Part shown: positions 33,715 to 45,990 of the stretch, piece by piece
How the letters are laid out: each line of letters begins with the position of its first letter
Position numbering within the stretch: position 1 is the first letter of the stretch
NCBI GenBank assembly: GCA_026419785.1
Contig: JAODTK010000554.1
Location: forward strand, 1-64,000
Origin: Sclerodactyla briareus
Lineage: Eukaryota; Echinodermata; Holothuroidea; Dendrochirotida; Sclerodactylidae
Length of the DNA stretch: 64,000 nucleotides
Direction: 5' to 3'
Made by a program: the position numbers and the translations under genes
The notes under the pieces: generated by a model
Told to the model about the DNA's origin: nothing
The model's database searches: none
What the model saw: the letters and a program-made list of their open reading frames with translations, nothing else

Positions 33715-36189
33715 TCTTGGGTTCCACTATAATGTTCATTAATATCCTCGAATTCACGTCATAACCGGTGAATGGTTCTTTGGGGTGAAGTAACTGACGT
33801 TACGTGGGGATTATTTTTAGGATTTTTATCCGTTACGAAATCACAGTCGAATTCACCAAACCTATTGACATATTTTTCCGTTGAGTCTGACTTAAATTTC
33901 ATTCTGTCAAAACCAATGTTCTAATTTGTCTCAGTAAACGTACCTTCTTGGCGGATGTGCTGATTTAATGGCGTCAATTTTTTTTAAATAAATGTAATTC
34001 ATATACGAAGTACGTAAATTTAATCGAGAAATGGGTTTGTATTGCATATAAATAAAATGGCGAGTGTCTAATGAACACTACCCTCGTTTTATAATTGAAT
34101 AAATAAATATATTGCTTTGACGTGGATGAACTCAATGAGCCAAATAGGCAAGTGACTTGTCTACCCTATCCACAGAATTAAAACACGGAGAATGCCGACT
34201 CCCGCGCCAGAGTGAAGCTCGGTACAAAATGGGGGCGCTGTTGTTGGTACGTCAAAACACAAACACTGGAACAGGCGGCGCGTATAATACGAAGAGTAAA
34301 CAAATTTACGACAGTCAACCAGAATATCTCAAAAGCGGTTACGACGGAAAGAACAGCGAATGGTTATAGCTGTCGGCTATGGCTGCAGGAATCGTCAAAA
34401 AGTGGCAATGGGCTACAATTTCATAGGTAACGATTATCAAAATAACATTTGGAGAGGAAACATAGAAAGAAGCGACGAAATAATGACTGACTTAGCCTAC
34501 ATCCGTCTGCTACCGGGACGGACTATCTATCGATAACACACAAAGAATGATTTTTTAATGACGCGCGATGATTTACAAATAGAACCAGGGTGAAAACATA
34601 TTACACCGTTGTCACCCAATATCAGCAAGGCAATGCCGTTATATAAAAGGAAATAATATATTCCTGTTATATTTGGCCTCTTTTGATAGGAAGTAGCATA
34701 TTGTGGACAAAACCTGACCAAACTGTTACAATGCTAAGTTGGTAGGTAGACGGGATGTGCGGCGATCCCGGCGCAGCGGGCGCAAATCCTGCGTAACGTT
34801 ATGCTAATTTCAATGAATTAAATGAACGTTTTCTTCAAGAACAAATACAGGTATTATACTAGAAAAAAGTAAACATGCGGCCAGGCTAGCCTGGACCTGC
34901 CTACTATAAATCAATCATACATGTGGGGGAATCTTCTGCCGGAAGACAAATATATAGGTATAGGTCTAGGGCCTATTATGTTGTTGGGCCCTCGTCCGTA
35001 AGCCTAGCCCTGAGGCTTATTTTACTCTTTTACTTTTATTTGGGCCTCGGCTAGCCTAGGCCAGCGCTTAACGCATTGCGTTACTAAATACATACGAAAC
35101 GTAACAAAAACAAACATTCCTCACGTTAGGGCTTTGAGCTACTTCAAAGGCCTAACTTTGACTGATCTATTTGAGCCAAGTTATCGCTTTAAAAGAGACA
35201 CGCAAAATATCAAAAAAGTGTTAACAAATACTTACCAGCCAGCGTATAAAAATGCCAAACAAAATACAACAAATTACAATGGCTTCTTCGAAGGACGAAG
35301 TTAGGCCTAGCCTAATGAGTATCAAATATTGTGGCGCCGGCGCGTGTGCGGCAGTGCCGCAGTGCTGTGCCTTGTAACTTGAGTTGTAGTTGCAGCCATC
35401 GCGTTGCTGATAAGTTTTGGCCTTATCGACCAGGAATACTGTAGCTTCGAATTGTTTAAATCCATTTCTTAGGTAGCAAAGTAATATTTCTGGAGATGAA
35501 ATACAACTTATTAATTTTGTTGATGTTTATGTTGTACGGAATTCTATTTTTTTGAATGCAACTACTCGATATTTTTCCATCATATGGGGGGCGAACAAAG
35601 TGATCGAAGTGATCGATGTTGCCGAGTTGAGGTGAGTCCAATGGGCTTGAGTGACAGGCCTTCCCGCGGTTTTGAGTACCAATCAACAGCGCCCCCACTT
35701 TTTCCCGGCTTCACTTGCATCAGGTGTGTGTCAATGTACATTCAGATTCTCGTATTTAAGTCTGTGCTACTATCACGTCATTAAATCACAATTTGCATAT
35801 CATATCAATGAAAAAGAGGGACGGAGAAAATATGAACCCCGCACACGCTGGTTCACTGCACCTGCATTGCTGGCTGTAACTGTACTAAAAGAGTCGTTTC
35901 AAACGATCAACACGTGCACCTCCGGCTCACAGATATATGCGGGATTTTCTTCTCCAATCCAGAAGAGTATGAGTAATAAAATACGGCTTCTGCCATTTCT
36001 GGCTATGTTATAGTTGAAGCAAAGATTTGAGGTCTGGAAATGCCATACCATAAAACACATATTTCCGTAGATGAACGCGCACAGAAACTCCTTTCAGAAC
36101 AGAATTGGTTCTCGTTTTTTACCCCCAAACTCGTCCTTCCAGTCCTCCCGTCCGGAAACTGAAATTGCCATGCCCAAGATTAGTTCGGT
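33715..36189. other. Unassigned sequence, partly TAGGCCTA-rich
   Basis: No gene was recognised. A cluster of CTAGGCC, TAGGCCTAG and GGCTAGCCTAGGCC words lies between 34,880 and 35,320; such words recur across the window. The first ~400 bp may be the 3' untranslated region of the preceding exon candidate. Confidence 0.3.
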
Positions 36190-36326
36190 ATTAATAATAT
36201 ATAATATATATATATATTAATATATATATAGGATATATTATATATATAGATATATAGATATATAGATACTATTATATATATATTATATATAAGATAGCTA
36301 TAATATATAGTATATATTATATATAT
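36190..36326. repeat. AT-rich (TA)n-like tract
   Basis: About 135 bp is made almost only of TATATA, ATATAGATA and TATTATA words, ending at a GCACCGTGTATAC boundary. Confidence 0.9.
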
Positions 36327-37203
36327 GCACCGTGTATACAGAATGGAAATGAGGACAAAAATTATTACCACAATGATATACTGTAAATAATCAAAATTGG
36401 GTCAGTGTTGTGAGACTTGAAAAAGAATCTGCACTTCTGGAGTATGAATTGGCCTATCATATAACAGTTGCATTACTTTTTGCAAAGTGCCTGAATGGGC
36501 CATCATGGTCGGTTCTTTAACCATGGTTGAGTGTTGATGCGAGCCGTCTCTGGAATTTTTTTTTTTTGTTTGTAATCCTACATAAACACTAGCCCCAACA
36601 AATACAAACCTTCTGAAGCATCTGCACCATAGCCAAAACATTGCCTCAGAATAGCACATAGATAGCTAGCCGATCTGCCTGAGTGATATAACACACACTG
36701 AATGGTGGCATCCATGGCGGACGTTTTGAGCTCAATTTTCGAAAAGTGTTGTGTGGGTATAAACTTCGAGAAATTGGGTCAATGATTCTAACGATTGTTA
36801 AGAAACTAGAAAAGTTTAAAAAATGTATACGTTGTCCTCACCAGTAAGACACTCTTCTAGCACATTTTCGGGCATTCGATGAAAAAATTTTCAAAATATT
36901 AATTCGCCCGATGTGCCGGAAAGGTCTTCCCGAAGTTCGATCTGTAATGATTTATGAGGAGTACCTGCCACCCCGACCTGGCTCCGCCCACTGCATCACG
37001 GTATTTGGTGTCTTTCATAGAGCAAGTTATTAACAGCCAAGTTAGACCGAAGTGGCGCATTGCGAAATTTCTTCCTTTTTGCTCAGACAGTTCAGAGCCT
37101 TATGAAAGGTGGTACAGTAAGATACTGCTATCGGCACGTTGGATCTCCTAGAGAACCAGTCAATATTTGTTGAGACATGCAAAACTTTTATTTTAATTTG
37201 ATT

Positions 37204-37230
37204 TTATTTGATCCCACCCCCCCCCCCCCC
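37204..37230. repeat. C-run in the left arm
   Basis: A run of about 14 C follows TTGATCCCAC. In the mirrored position (about 57,440-57,450) the other arm has only GGGGAGGGGG, so the run length has diverged between the arms. Confidence 0.7.
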
Positions 37231-38399
37231 TCTGCCCTGTGTCTTTTCGATTTCCTTCATCATCTATCAGTGACTTGGACGCCTCCAGCTCCAATCATCT
37301 TACTTTGTATGGATCGCTAAAGTACTTGCCAATGTAATATTCAGGCAGACTTCCAGGACAGCCAGCTGCCGGCCTTTCGAAATAATATGTCTTGTACTCA
37401 CTAGATAACCAACCATAGTACCCTCGCAAACAAGTCTTGTATAAACCATCCCTGATGCCAGGCACTCGACCTGTTACTGTAGTGTAGACCAATTTGAGCC
37501 CGCATTAAATTCGGTCGGTTATGGCTGATCTACTTTGTCATCACTCATGGTTTGTGGTCTGTTCCAAGTCTTGGTTAGTTCGGAAAAAACACGTCAGTCG
37601 TTTAGTCCCCTTTATCGGGTTTATATTGGTCAGTGAAATACTAGGCCAAGGAGTGAAATCCGACCGGTTCGGTATAAAATACTGATGTGATGTTGAATAG
37701 ATATTGGTACCGTGCCTGCCGAATTCAGCATAACTTGCTGACTTACAACGGCAAGCTGGTGGACGTACTTGGTGTGCAAACGACTTCGTTCAGTTAGGTC
37801 TTTAGGAAAGCCATTAGCTACAATCGGAAGTAAGGAGTAAAACATGACATAATTAATTCAATCTAATGATTCTGGTGTTTTCAAGGTTTATCTATCGGCT
37901 GTGCAATCAGTTGTGACAAAGATTAGGGCGGCGTGGTTACAGCCGGTGGTGTGAATACTGACACTGTTGAAAATGAGTTTATAGTGGGGAATCTGATAGG
38001 TAGGTTAATAGAAGTCGTGGCATGTAACCAGAGTAATGAAGATACTACTTGTAAAATCGTCAGGATGGAATTAGTCGCCGGAAGCAGCCAGTATAACTTG
38101 AATAATTATTTTGGAGAGAAAAAGGTTTCGATAACGCTGTGTATCCAACTAGGAGATTGTTTCAACAGTAGTATTATTGGAATACCGCATCTACTTCGAC
38201 ACGTTCACTTTCACTGTGACACAATAAAAGGTACGTTGAAATTTGTTGCCATGAACAAATTACCTAGACGCCTGCGTCAATGTACACGCACAGAAAGGCG
38301 CTAACAAATAACACGACCATTCTTAAAAGGACTCTAAACGGTAAACAATTGTTCTGTAGGAATGTACTAGTACCGTAAATTACATGGCAAACGTCTGCT

Positions 38400-38575
38400 G
38401 CCAGCATTTGACTGTTGTAAATGTGACTGTAAACTAATGTAGAATTCACAGTAAGTTACAGTAATATCATTTTGCTGTAAAATTTACAGTAGTTCATTTC
38501 AAATTACAGTAAATTACTGGCGCAGAGTTGCAGTAATTTACGGCGAATTCTACAATCGACTTTTTAAGTGTACTA
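38400..38575. repeat. ACAGTAAATTAC palindromic cluster
   Basis: Repeated CAGTAAGTTACAGTAA, CTGTAAAATTTACAGTAG and TTACAGTAAATTACTGG words form overlapping self-complementary stretches. The mirrored cluster is at 56,240-56,410, where one end reads TACACTGTAAAAAC. This looks like an old foldback element carried inside the large inverted repeat. Confidence 0.5.
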
Positions 38576-38952
38576 ATATAATTAGCGTGTGGGTTAGTTA
38601 TTACAATCAAACATCAGCGTTAGATGAATTACTTCTGGGAATTGATGATCAGATCAACCGCAAACCAATCACAAACCAAAGCTCCTCACACCACCCTAAT
38701 GAATAACAATTATTGCAATGAACATTTAATTTTACCCGCCCTTGTTCCACACTGAATAGATAATGGCCGAAACCGATTAGCCCAATATGAAAATCGGCAA
38801 TTCTACTTCCGTCCCTTGGAATGTGTATTGTGTATGTTATCAGCCAAATCGCACTTTTCATTTGTAGTAGAACTTAATCGTTTTTTCTACCTGTAGAATA
38901 CCGTCTCTAGTTAGAAGTTAGTGACAGTTCAATCTGCTGTTCGAATACAAAA

Positions 38953-40970
38953 TAAGAGACATACTGGATACGGATTCTTGCTAAATTCCACAAATTCCCA
39001 CGCTACTACTGCAATGTGTCATTTTTCTCGAGGCGTGAGGTGACCTTCTTAGCTGGTATTCGTTTTTAGTCTGGGGCTTAATGAAAAAAAATATTTTAAT
39101 TAGAGTATTAGGCGCGCAACGATGAAGAACCCTGCTTTTATGTAATCGAGGAACTTAATAGGCTTGTGTATCGGCGATACGTTTCCTAGTTAAAGTTATG
39201 GCTACACAATTCTTCAGTTCCGAAATAAGTAAGCTATGAAAATCCTAAAAGATACATTACCATCCAGCAGAAGGTACCTATTGTCTCGGACATTTTAACT
39301 GAAAATTCGCCTCGCCAAGCAGTATGAGGATTTGACCCGTTTTTAAAGTGTCCACGAATTTCAAAATTACACTCATTTTAGGGATTTTTGGTGCAAATTT
39401 GAGGTAAAGTTTGTAATGAATGTGCGAACGGCAGTTCAATAAAATACAAGAAATACCAAGGTCAAATTACCATAACAAAAAAAATATTTTTTTATACTTA
39501 ATGCACTGGCTGAAGTGCACTATGCTTATGGCGATTCCTGAAGTGGGTGTGTACGAAGTAGTTGCTATGCGTATGCAGACCAAATGTAATCAAAGGGGCA
39601 CAATGATTGCGGGCTCGATAGTCTAAGATTGGTGTAGTTGTTTGATAAGCAGTTTGAAAAAAATTATTTCAACTGTTGACACGTTTCTGATTTGTCTTTC
39701 TTTGTAATTTTCCATGTCAGTCCGTCGCGCATTTGGAATGCCTGAAAGCATCACAAAGTAGCGCGCGCGCCGCCAGTTGAGAAAGAAGAATGGCTAGACC
39801 ATTTCGCCTCTGATTTGAACTAGATCGCTTAACGTTACTTGACTATGTAAAATGGAGGATTTCCATATGATGGCACTGAACTGGTCAGGGAGTATCATTA
39901 ACGAACATCAAAATTTCGAGTTGTATTTATGAATGGGGATAGAAACAAGGGTACCTCTGTCTTTCACCGCATTTAAGACCTCTGAATGGTTTTAACCCTC
40001 TACGATTACGTCATTTTCATCCTCAAATGCAACACAAGACCTCGGCATCCCCGTATTTATCCCTTTAATAGAACCTTCCTACCACCATGACTGTTACTAT
40101 AATAACCGTTTGCTATGGGCGACACTAAATATACGGGAACTGACAAACTGAATACTTATCAAATTTGGCACCGATGAGATAACAATGCTCAAATGCTTAA
40201 CACTACTCCATCCTTCAGTTCCATTTCTTTTAAAAATGTGTAATGGCACCGTGTGACGCCGGCTGCAACCCCCTTCCACTAATGGGTGACCAGTGACTAT
40301 AATACTTGGTTGGGTGGTTTTAGCCGTCATATTGCCGGATATTCCCAGTTGTTTTCATGCTGATTTCATTATTCTCCATAGGAGGGACGGACTCCGTCAA
40401 ATACTAATATCTCAAAAAAATGTCTGATCTTTCTGTGATTAGTTGGCGATATCAGTGGTGAGTGACAGATTATTGAAAATTTGGCACCGAGCAGATAACA
40501 AGGTTCAATTAAATATATAGGCTACATACTCCGTCCTCTAGTTTAATTTCTTTTGAAAATGTGTAACGGCACCGTTTGACGCTGGCTTGTAACCTCTTCA
40601 CTAATGGGTGACCAGTTGCTCTACATACTTTGGTGTGGTAGCGTCATATTGCCGAGATATTCCCAGTTGTTTTCATGCTGATTTCATTATTCTCCATAGG
40701 AGGGACGGACTCCGTCAAATACTAATATCTCAAAAAAGTATGTCTGATTATCCTCTGATCTAGCTTGGCGATATCAGTGGTGAGTGACAGAATATGCGTT
40801 GATGTTTTCATCTCCTATACTCATTAGAGACGTGACTACGAGTAACTTCAGTGAAAAATTCTCGTAACTATGGTGAGTAAACAGGTGAAGGAGCTGAGGA
40901 TATATGTCCTCATACCTGGAATGGGTAATTCGAGGATTCTCCGTATGCAGTAAGGACGTTTTTTAAACAC
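38953..40970. mobile_element. ~2 kb sequence present only in the left arm
   Basis: At 55,835-55,862 the right arm joins sequences that lie 2 kb apart in the left arm. Either this stretch was inserted into the left arm or it was lost from the right. It contains a tandem duplication but no recognised gene. No terminal repeats or target duplication are obvious, so its nature is unknown. Confidence 0.55.
40160..40795 (+). repeat. Two tandem copies of a 318-bp unit
   Basis: CCAGTTGTTTTCATGCTG starts at 40,345 and again at 40,663, giving a period of 318. Each unit also holds TTTGGCACCGA, TAATGGGTGACCAG, TCTCCATAGGAGGGACGG and CAAATACTAATATCTC. The units lie in the left-arm-only segment. Confidence 0.8.
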
Positions 40971-41349
40971 ATTTTACTTCCATGATCGCTGTAGAATATA
41001 TGACACGTCGAAGACTTAACATAGAACGGTTCCGCGACGACCACATTCGGGCCTACAGTGACCGTGAATGAAAAGAAACACTTCCCGATAAGTCATTTGA
41101 GAATTACAGAAATGAGGAAATGTAGTTGGCACTGTACTTCCCTGAACTACAAATAAAAGTTGGGTTCGTAGAAATGTAGCGGGAAATCGTTCAACCCACC
41201 ATCTAAAAGCAGCCACTAAGGAACAAGACGGCCCCAGAAAGCGGGGGGGGGGGGGAATCTCCCCCGGTTATTTACCAGTATAGTAAATTAGTAACCGATA
41301 ATTCCCGTTAAGTGCAATATTGTTACTTATGAAGATTATACTAATGAAT

Positions 41350-41945
41350 AAGAGTATTTTTAACCGTGGTCATTGTTCTTTCGGCTTCCCTTACAAGTTA
41401 CTGCCTTTTATGGGTCTTTCACTCAAATTTATCGCTCAAAACTTTTCCATCAAGCAAGATTAACTTTTTCAACTTACGGCAAGTCCCTTGCAGATTTGTT
41501 GCCTCCAAACTACGTAGGCCATAGTCAGATAGTCAGACTTGTGACGCGTCTCTAAGAAAACGACCGAACCTCGCCGATGTCGTGGCACTCAACAAATTAG
41601 GCGAATGTAAGCAATCTACGAGAGCCCGAGCTTTTATGATCAGGACCAATTCGTGGTTAACAGACGAATCGTTCTTTAAGTACATTTATGTGTTTATATT
41701 TTTGGAGTGACAGAACCGGGAATTATTCTGTAATGTTTGGAAATAGAGGATGTAGTTACCGCTGCTCAAGGTAGTGAGTATCAAATTTGATGGCGTTAGA
41801 ATTGTTTACAAAGAGAGTTCCTTCCAGTCGGTGGCATCGGGGCACGTAAACGATTCCTTTTAATATTGTTTTGAGTCAAGTGTGTTCCAGGCAATTGGCA
41901 CGATGCAGGCTTAGGTATAAACATGGCATTATTCATTTATATTTA
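41350..41945 (+). repeat. R1 dispersed repeat, copy 8 (left arm)
   Basis: The mirrored partner is copy 12 at 54,735-55,477. This copy lacks about 130 bp of the 5' part that the partner retains. Preserved words include AACTTTTCCATCAAGCAAG, GCACTCAACAAATTAGGCG, TGTAATGTTTGGAAATAGAG and TTACCGCTGCTCAAGG. The R1-linked downstream block follows to about 42,730. Confidence 0.75.
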
Positions 41946-44049
41946 TATGGTTTGCGTTGTTAATGCACGTTGTTTTTTTTTTTACGTGTCGTTATTTATT
42001 GTCTCTGCTGCAGAGAGGATGGCTACTGGTGGATACATGTAACTGACGTAAGGGGCTAATGTTTTAATCCACCCCTATAATTGATCGGGTCATCACCGGT
42101 CATTGAAAACCAGTAGGTGCTGCAAAGGCTCGAGAGTTTCATGGATGTGAAGAGTAAGTACAGGGTCTGCTGCAGGACATTACAGGGAGCCATCTGAAAA
42201 TGACCTATTTTAGAAAAGCCATGGAATCCAATTGATATCCCAGGTACCTAAAACAATAGAGTTCGGGGAGTGTAGCAAGTGACATAGAGGAAACCGCTTT
42301 TATTGGGTCACAGTGAACAATCAAAATAGCCATTCCAAGCCGCGGGTTTGAAAGTTTGGCGGGTTAATGTAGACATAACAAAATATATTAAAGAATAACT
42401 GTTCACATTTTTTTTTATATCACCCATTGCAACCATACCTACTTCTTACACTATAGGCCAACAAGATGTTTATTCATGTTCAAAACGTTGTCTCAACGCA
42501 ATATTTCTGAACAGTAATTGAGACGTTCAACGGTAAGTTGCTAAAATACTTGAATAGGATATTTTCCTATTGAATAATAATTATGGTAAATAATAAATAA
42601 TTTGTCAAGCTCACATCAGCATTCCGTTCCTTTCAATTCCGTGTTGTCATCCCAGCTACGCCCATGTTTGAGCCTATAATGGAGCCTCATAATAGAGTTA
42701 TGCAGGTTCCGAGGTGGACGGTATATAAACACGAGGGTTGTTAATTGATATGACTGAATATTGTGTTGATCGATATGTCCATCGATATCTTAATCGATAT
42801 GACAATTTGTCATTAAGCAGCTATCGTTTCGGTTGTACTTTGAGTTACCCATCTACTACCATATACTGCTCATCTGTTCCGGTCGCTCGAGGGCTGTGGT
42901 TACAGCCAGTGCGAGCCTGATGCTTGACCCCAGTTTGAAGTTCGTGTTAAGATTGTAGCTTGGGCTCTCTATATAGGCATATCAATTTCGGCAACCGCCT
43001 ATTCAATTGCAGGCAGTAAGGAAGTAAAAATTTCTCTCCAAATTACCCACACACTTAACTTATATGGCTGGGTAACAAGTCCAGTGGCTCCAGCTGCCCG
43101 TGATTATTTCGATGCTAGATTTCTGGAATATTGTCACGGTTGGAGGGGCCAATAGATACCAAAGTGTACACAACCGTTACAATTTTCACAGCTCAATATA
43201 GAGTGAAGAAAAAGTATGTTTCCTCTATTCAGTGTCGTAGCATGAAGAGGGCGACATCTTGGATGGAATGGAAATCCCAAATTCTCAAGGTCCTACTCCA
43301 CCCTATCCCCACCAGAACAAACCCTATACGCTTCTGATGTTATTTAAGTACCGTTTACCCGGATCTATGTTAGGAATATTCTTCTATCTGTCTATTATCT
43401 TCGAACACATTATCGCTATCATATTCACATCAGCGTCTCGCTCTTTTTAATAGTGCGATACATTGCGCATATACGATTTTATTAGAGTTAATATAGAGTT
43501 ACCTACAGCAGGTACGCAAGAAGTAGCACTTTGGGCGCGAAAGTAGTTAATTATTATGACCATACTTGTTTGTAATCAAACCGCCGAGAGTTGCCATTCG
43601 TCTCAATATCTTCCTACGTCTGTTGCAAAGTTGTTTTCATTCGCGTCAATTGGGTTAATTCGAAATTTATGACATGTGTTTGCCAATGCGCTTTCCTGTT
43701 ATAACTCCCGTTGTGGTTACTATGGGAGTGCGCCATAAGCATTTTCATAGTTTATTATTGTGAACATACTGGATCTTGGAGAAGAGGGTATGCTCGGGTT
43801 CACGTAGTAGAAAAAAAAACTCCAAAAGGTGGAGGTCGATCGTCGGTGCAATCCTTTTATATTTCAAAGTGAAATAAAACAAACAATAAAAGCAACGATG
43901 TCTGGCTGCCATATTTTGTTGTTCGCATCTTGTCAAAATAATGGAATTGCCAAGTGAACACAACAAATCAGTCAATTTCATCATTTCGGTTCTTGATTCC
44001 TTTGGCGGAGGTAAGGGGTATCAATGCAATCATGCAATGTGTATGTGCT

Positions 44050-44065
44050 GTGTGTGTGTGTGTGT

Positions 44066-44098
<33 letters not shown>
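44050..44098. repeat. (TG)n microsatellite
   Basis: About 24 TG units with one interruption. The mirrored location in the right arm (52,652-52,682) has a much shorter CA-rich stretch, so the two have drifted since the arms separated. Confidence 0.9.
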
Positions 44099-44101
<3 letters not shown>

Positions 44102-44199
44102 ACGATTCTTCTAAGAACAATATCTCTAAGCAACGCAAGCATTCATTAAATTCAAATTAGACCTATTAGTTAGTTCTAAGTAGGAAGACGCATAGTGTT

Positions 44200-44720
44200 G
44201 GGACTTGAGGTACCTAAGGCAGTCGCGAGAAAGAGCTTGTAATGTCGATAACTGTGCAAGGAAAGGATGCAGAGAGCTCATATTTAGCATGGAGAGCTCC
44301 TATATGGAGAGTAGATGTCACTCTTGTTTCATAGAGTCGGGTCTAAGGTCACAAAGTCAGAGAGGTCAAAGTCTGAAAAGCTTGTGAGCACAATAACTGT
44401 GCATCGAAATGAAGTAGAGAATTTTACTTGGGCCATGAGGGGTTGGCATTCAGAGTAGATGATGCCTACTGGTCTAGAGTCAGGTCCAAGATCACTTGAG
44501 GTCAACAGGGGTCAAAGTCCAAAACATTTTCAGCATAGAGAACTGTGCAACAATGATGTAGAACCATACTTGGCATCAAGGTTGCTATGTAGAGTATATG
44601 TGCCCATTGTTTTGGGTGTGAACCAAGGACACCGATGGCCACAAGGTCGAAGTCTCAAAACGCTTTGTCAGCACAATGAACTGTGTACGAAATGAGTAGA
44701 AGTTCATACCTGGCGTGAGT
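44200..44720 (+). repeat. AGGTCA-rich tandem repeat with HNF4-like words (left arm)
   Basis: Three or four diverged units of about 120-140 bp carry AGGTCA or GGTCAAAGTC strings and CAGCACAATAACTGTGCA-like words. One, GGGGTCAAAGTCCA near 44,509, equals the DR1-type sequence known to bind HNF4-class nuclear receptors. Because the string is part of a repeat, regulatory use is inference only. The mirrored copy is at 52,020-52,560. Confidence 0.5.
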
Positions 44721-44875
44721 GATTGCAATTTGATTATACATCTCTGTCATCACTAATGGATAAGGGCCTTTAAAACCTCTGTATTGTAGGCACTTATATA
44801 ATAAACCTCAAGGAAACTCAAACTTTGAGGCACTACGAATTATAATCGTGCTTGTAACTCGGCTCAGGATGTCTA

Positions 44876-45640
44876 GCCTCATTAAACGGGTCACAGAGAC
44901 AAGTTTTCAATTTCAGGGCCTCTCTCAGGATTAAAGGAAGGTTTTTTTATTGGGAACACGGGGAAGTATTTATCCATATCGGATTCCTTAACTCTAGATC
45001 AATTCCGTTGCCTTCTCATGCCACTGATACTTCTTGGCTTCTCCTCGCAACCTTTGTATGGGTAATCTTTTCTCAAATTAGTCGCCAAAAACCTTCCATC
45101 AAGCAGGATTCGCTTTCTGAACTTTCGGCACGCCACCTGCAAGTGCTGCTGCTTCAAACTCCGTATTGCTATTGTCGGACTCGTAAAGCGTATTTAACAG
45201 ATCGACGAACGTAGTCCGTCGCCAATGCCGTGGCACTCAACAATAGGCAGAATGAAGCAATCACAAGCGCCCATTACCATCCGATCCGTTTATTCGTTCC
45301 CCCCAATCGAGCTTTCATGATCAGGGCCGATACTCGTTGTGTTGTAACAGACCATTTTCGTCAAGTACTCTCATATGTTTACATTTGGAGAACAGAACAG
45401 GGGTTTCTCCTTGTATGTTTGGAAATAGAGGATGCAGTTGGCGCTGCTCGGTGTAGTAGAGTATTCAATTTGATGGCTTCAAAACTTTTCAAGGAGAGTT
45501 CCTTCCAGCCAGTGGCCTTTTGGGCTTATGAACATCCTTTTAATATTGTTGCTCTAGTCCACAATGTTTCGAGAAATTCCGCCACCATTCGCTTGGGATA
45601 AACTGTCATTATTCGTTTACTTGAATCATATGGTTTGCGC
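44876..45640 (+). repeat. R1 dispersed repeat, copy 9 (left arm)
   Basis: This copy starts GCCTCATTAAACGGGTCACAG and continues through CTTCCATCAAGCAGGATTCGC, TTTCGGCACGCCACCTGC and GATGCAGTTGGCGCTGCTCGG. It ends GGGATAAACTGTCATTATTCG. A 123-codon frame (45,230-45,601) crosses it but is not kept in mirrored copy 11, so it is not treated as a gene. Confidence 0.8.
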
Positions 45641-45913
45641 TGTTAGCTTACCGGTTGATTGTCGTTTCTCATTGTTTTCCTGATGAGAGCGGCTGTTCTG
45701 CTTGACAAAGCAAGGTTTTTATGGTTGTAAAGATACCGGGTCTGCTGCCCGACATGTCAGAGAGCTATGAAAAGTTTTGTAGAAAAGGTAGTATATTGCA
45801 CTATTTTCAAATATCCAGACAATAGATTTGATGGAGAGAGCGTGACTGTTGACATGGAGAAACTGCCATTGATGATTCACAGGAAACCCTCGAAATTCTT
45901 ACAACCTGTCCGG

Positions 45914-45990
45914 ATAATAATAAATAATAAATAAATGAATAAATAAATAAATGAATTAATAAATAAATAAATAAATAAATAATAAATAGA
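45914..45990. repeat. (AAAT)n microsatellite (left arm)
   Basis: AAAT units with ATGAAT interruptions, mirrored by (ATTT)n at 50,717-50,820 in the right arm. Confidence 0.95.

Noticed and set aside
36180-36371. Minus-strand frame rich in Ile and Tyr
   Set aside because: It is a translation of the AT-rich tract.
37933-38304. 123-codon plus-strand open frame in the left arm
   Set aside because: The mirrored right-arm sequence (about 56,450-56,880) does not keep the frame, no motif is recognised and the initiator is not ATG-like.
45230-45601. 123-codon plus-strand open frame
   Set aside because: It lies in R1 copy 9, and the frame is broken in mirrored copy 11 and other R1 copies.
45675-45725. 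Hammerhead ribozyme core (CTGATGAG followed by a stem)
   Set aside because: The needed GAAA box is absent (GACAAA instead), and the mirrored and paralogous copies do not keep the CTGATGAG word.
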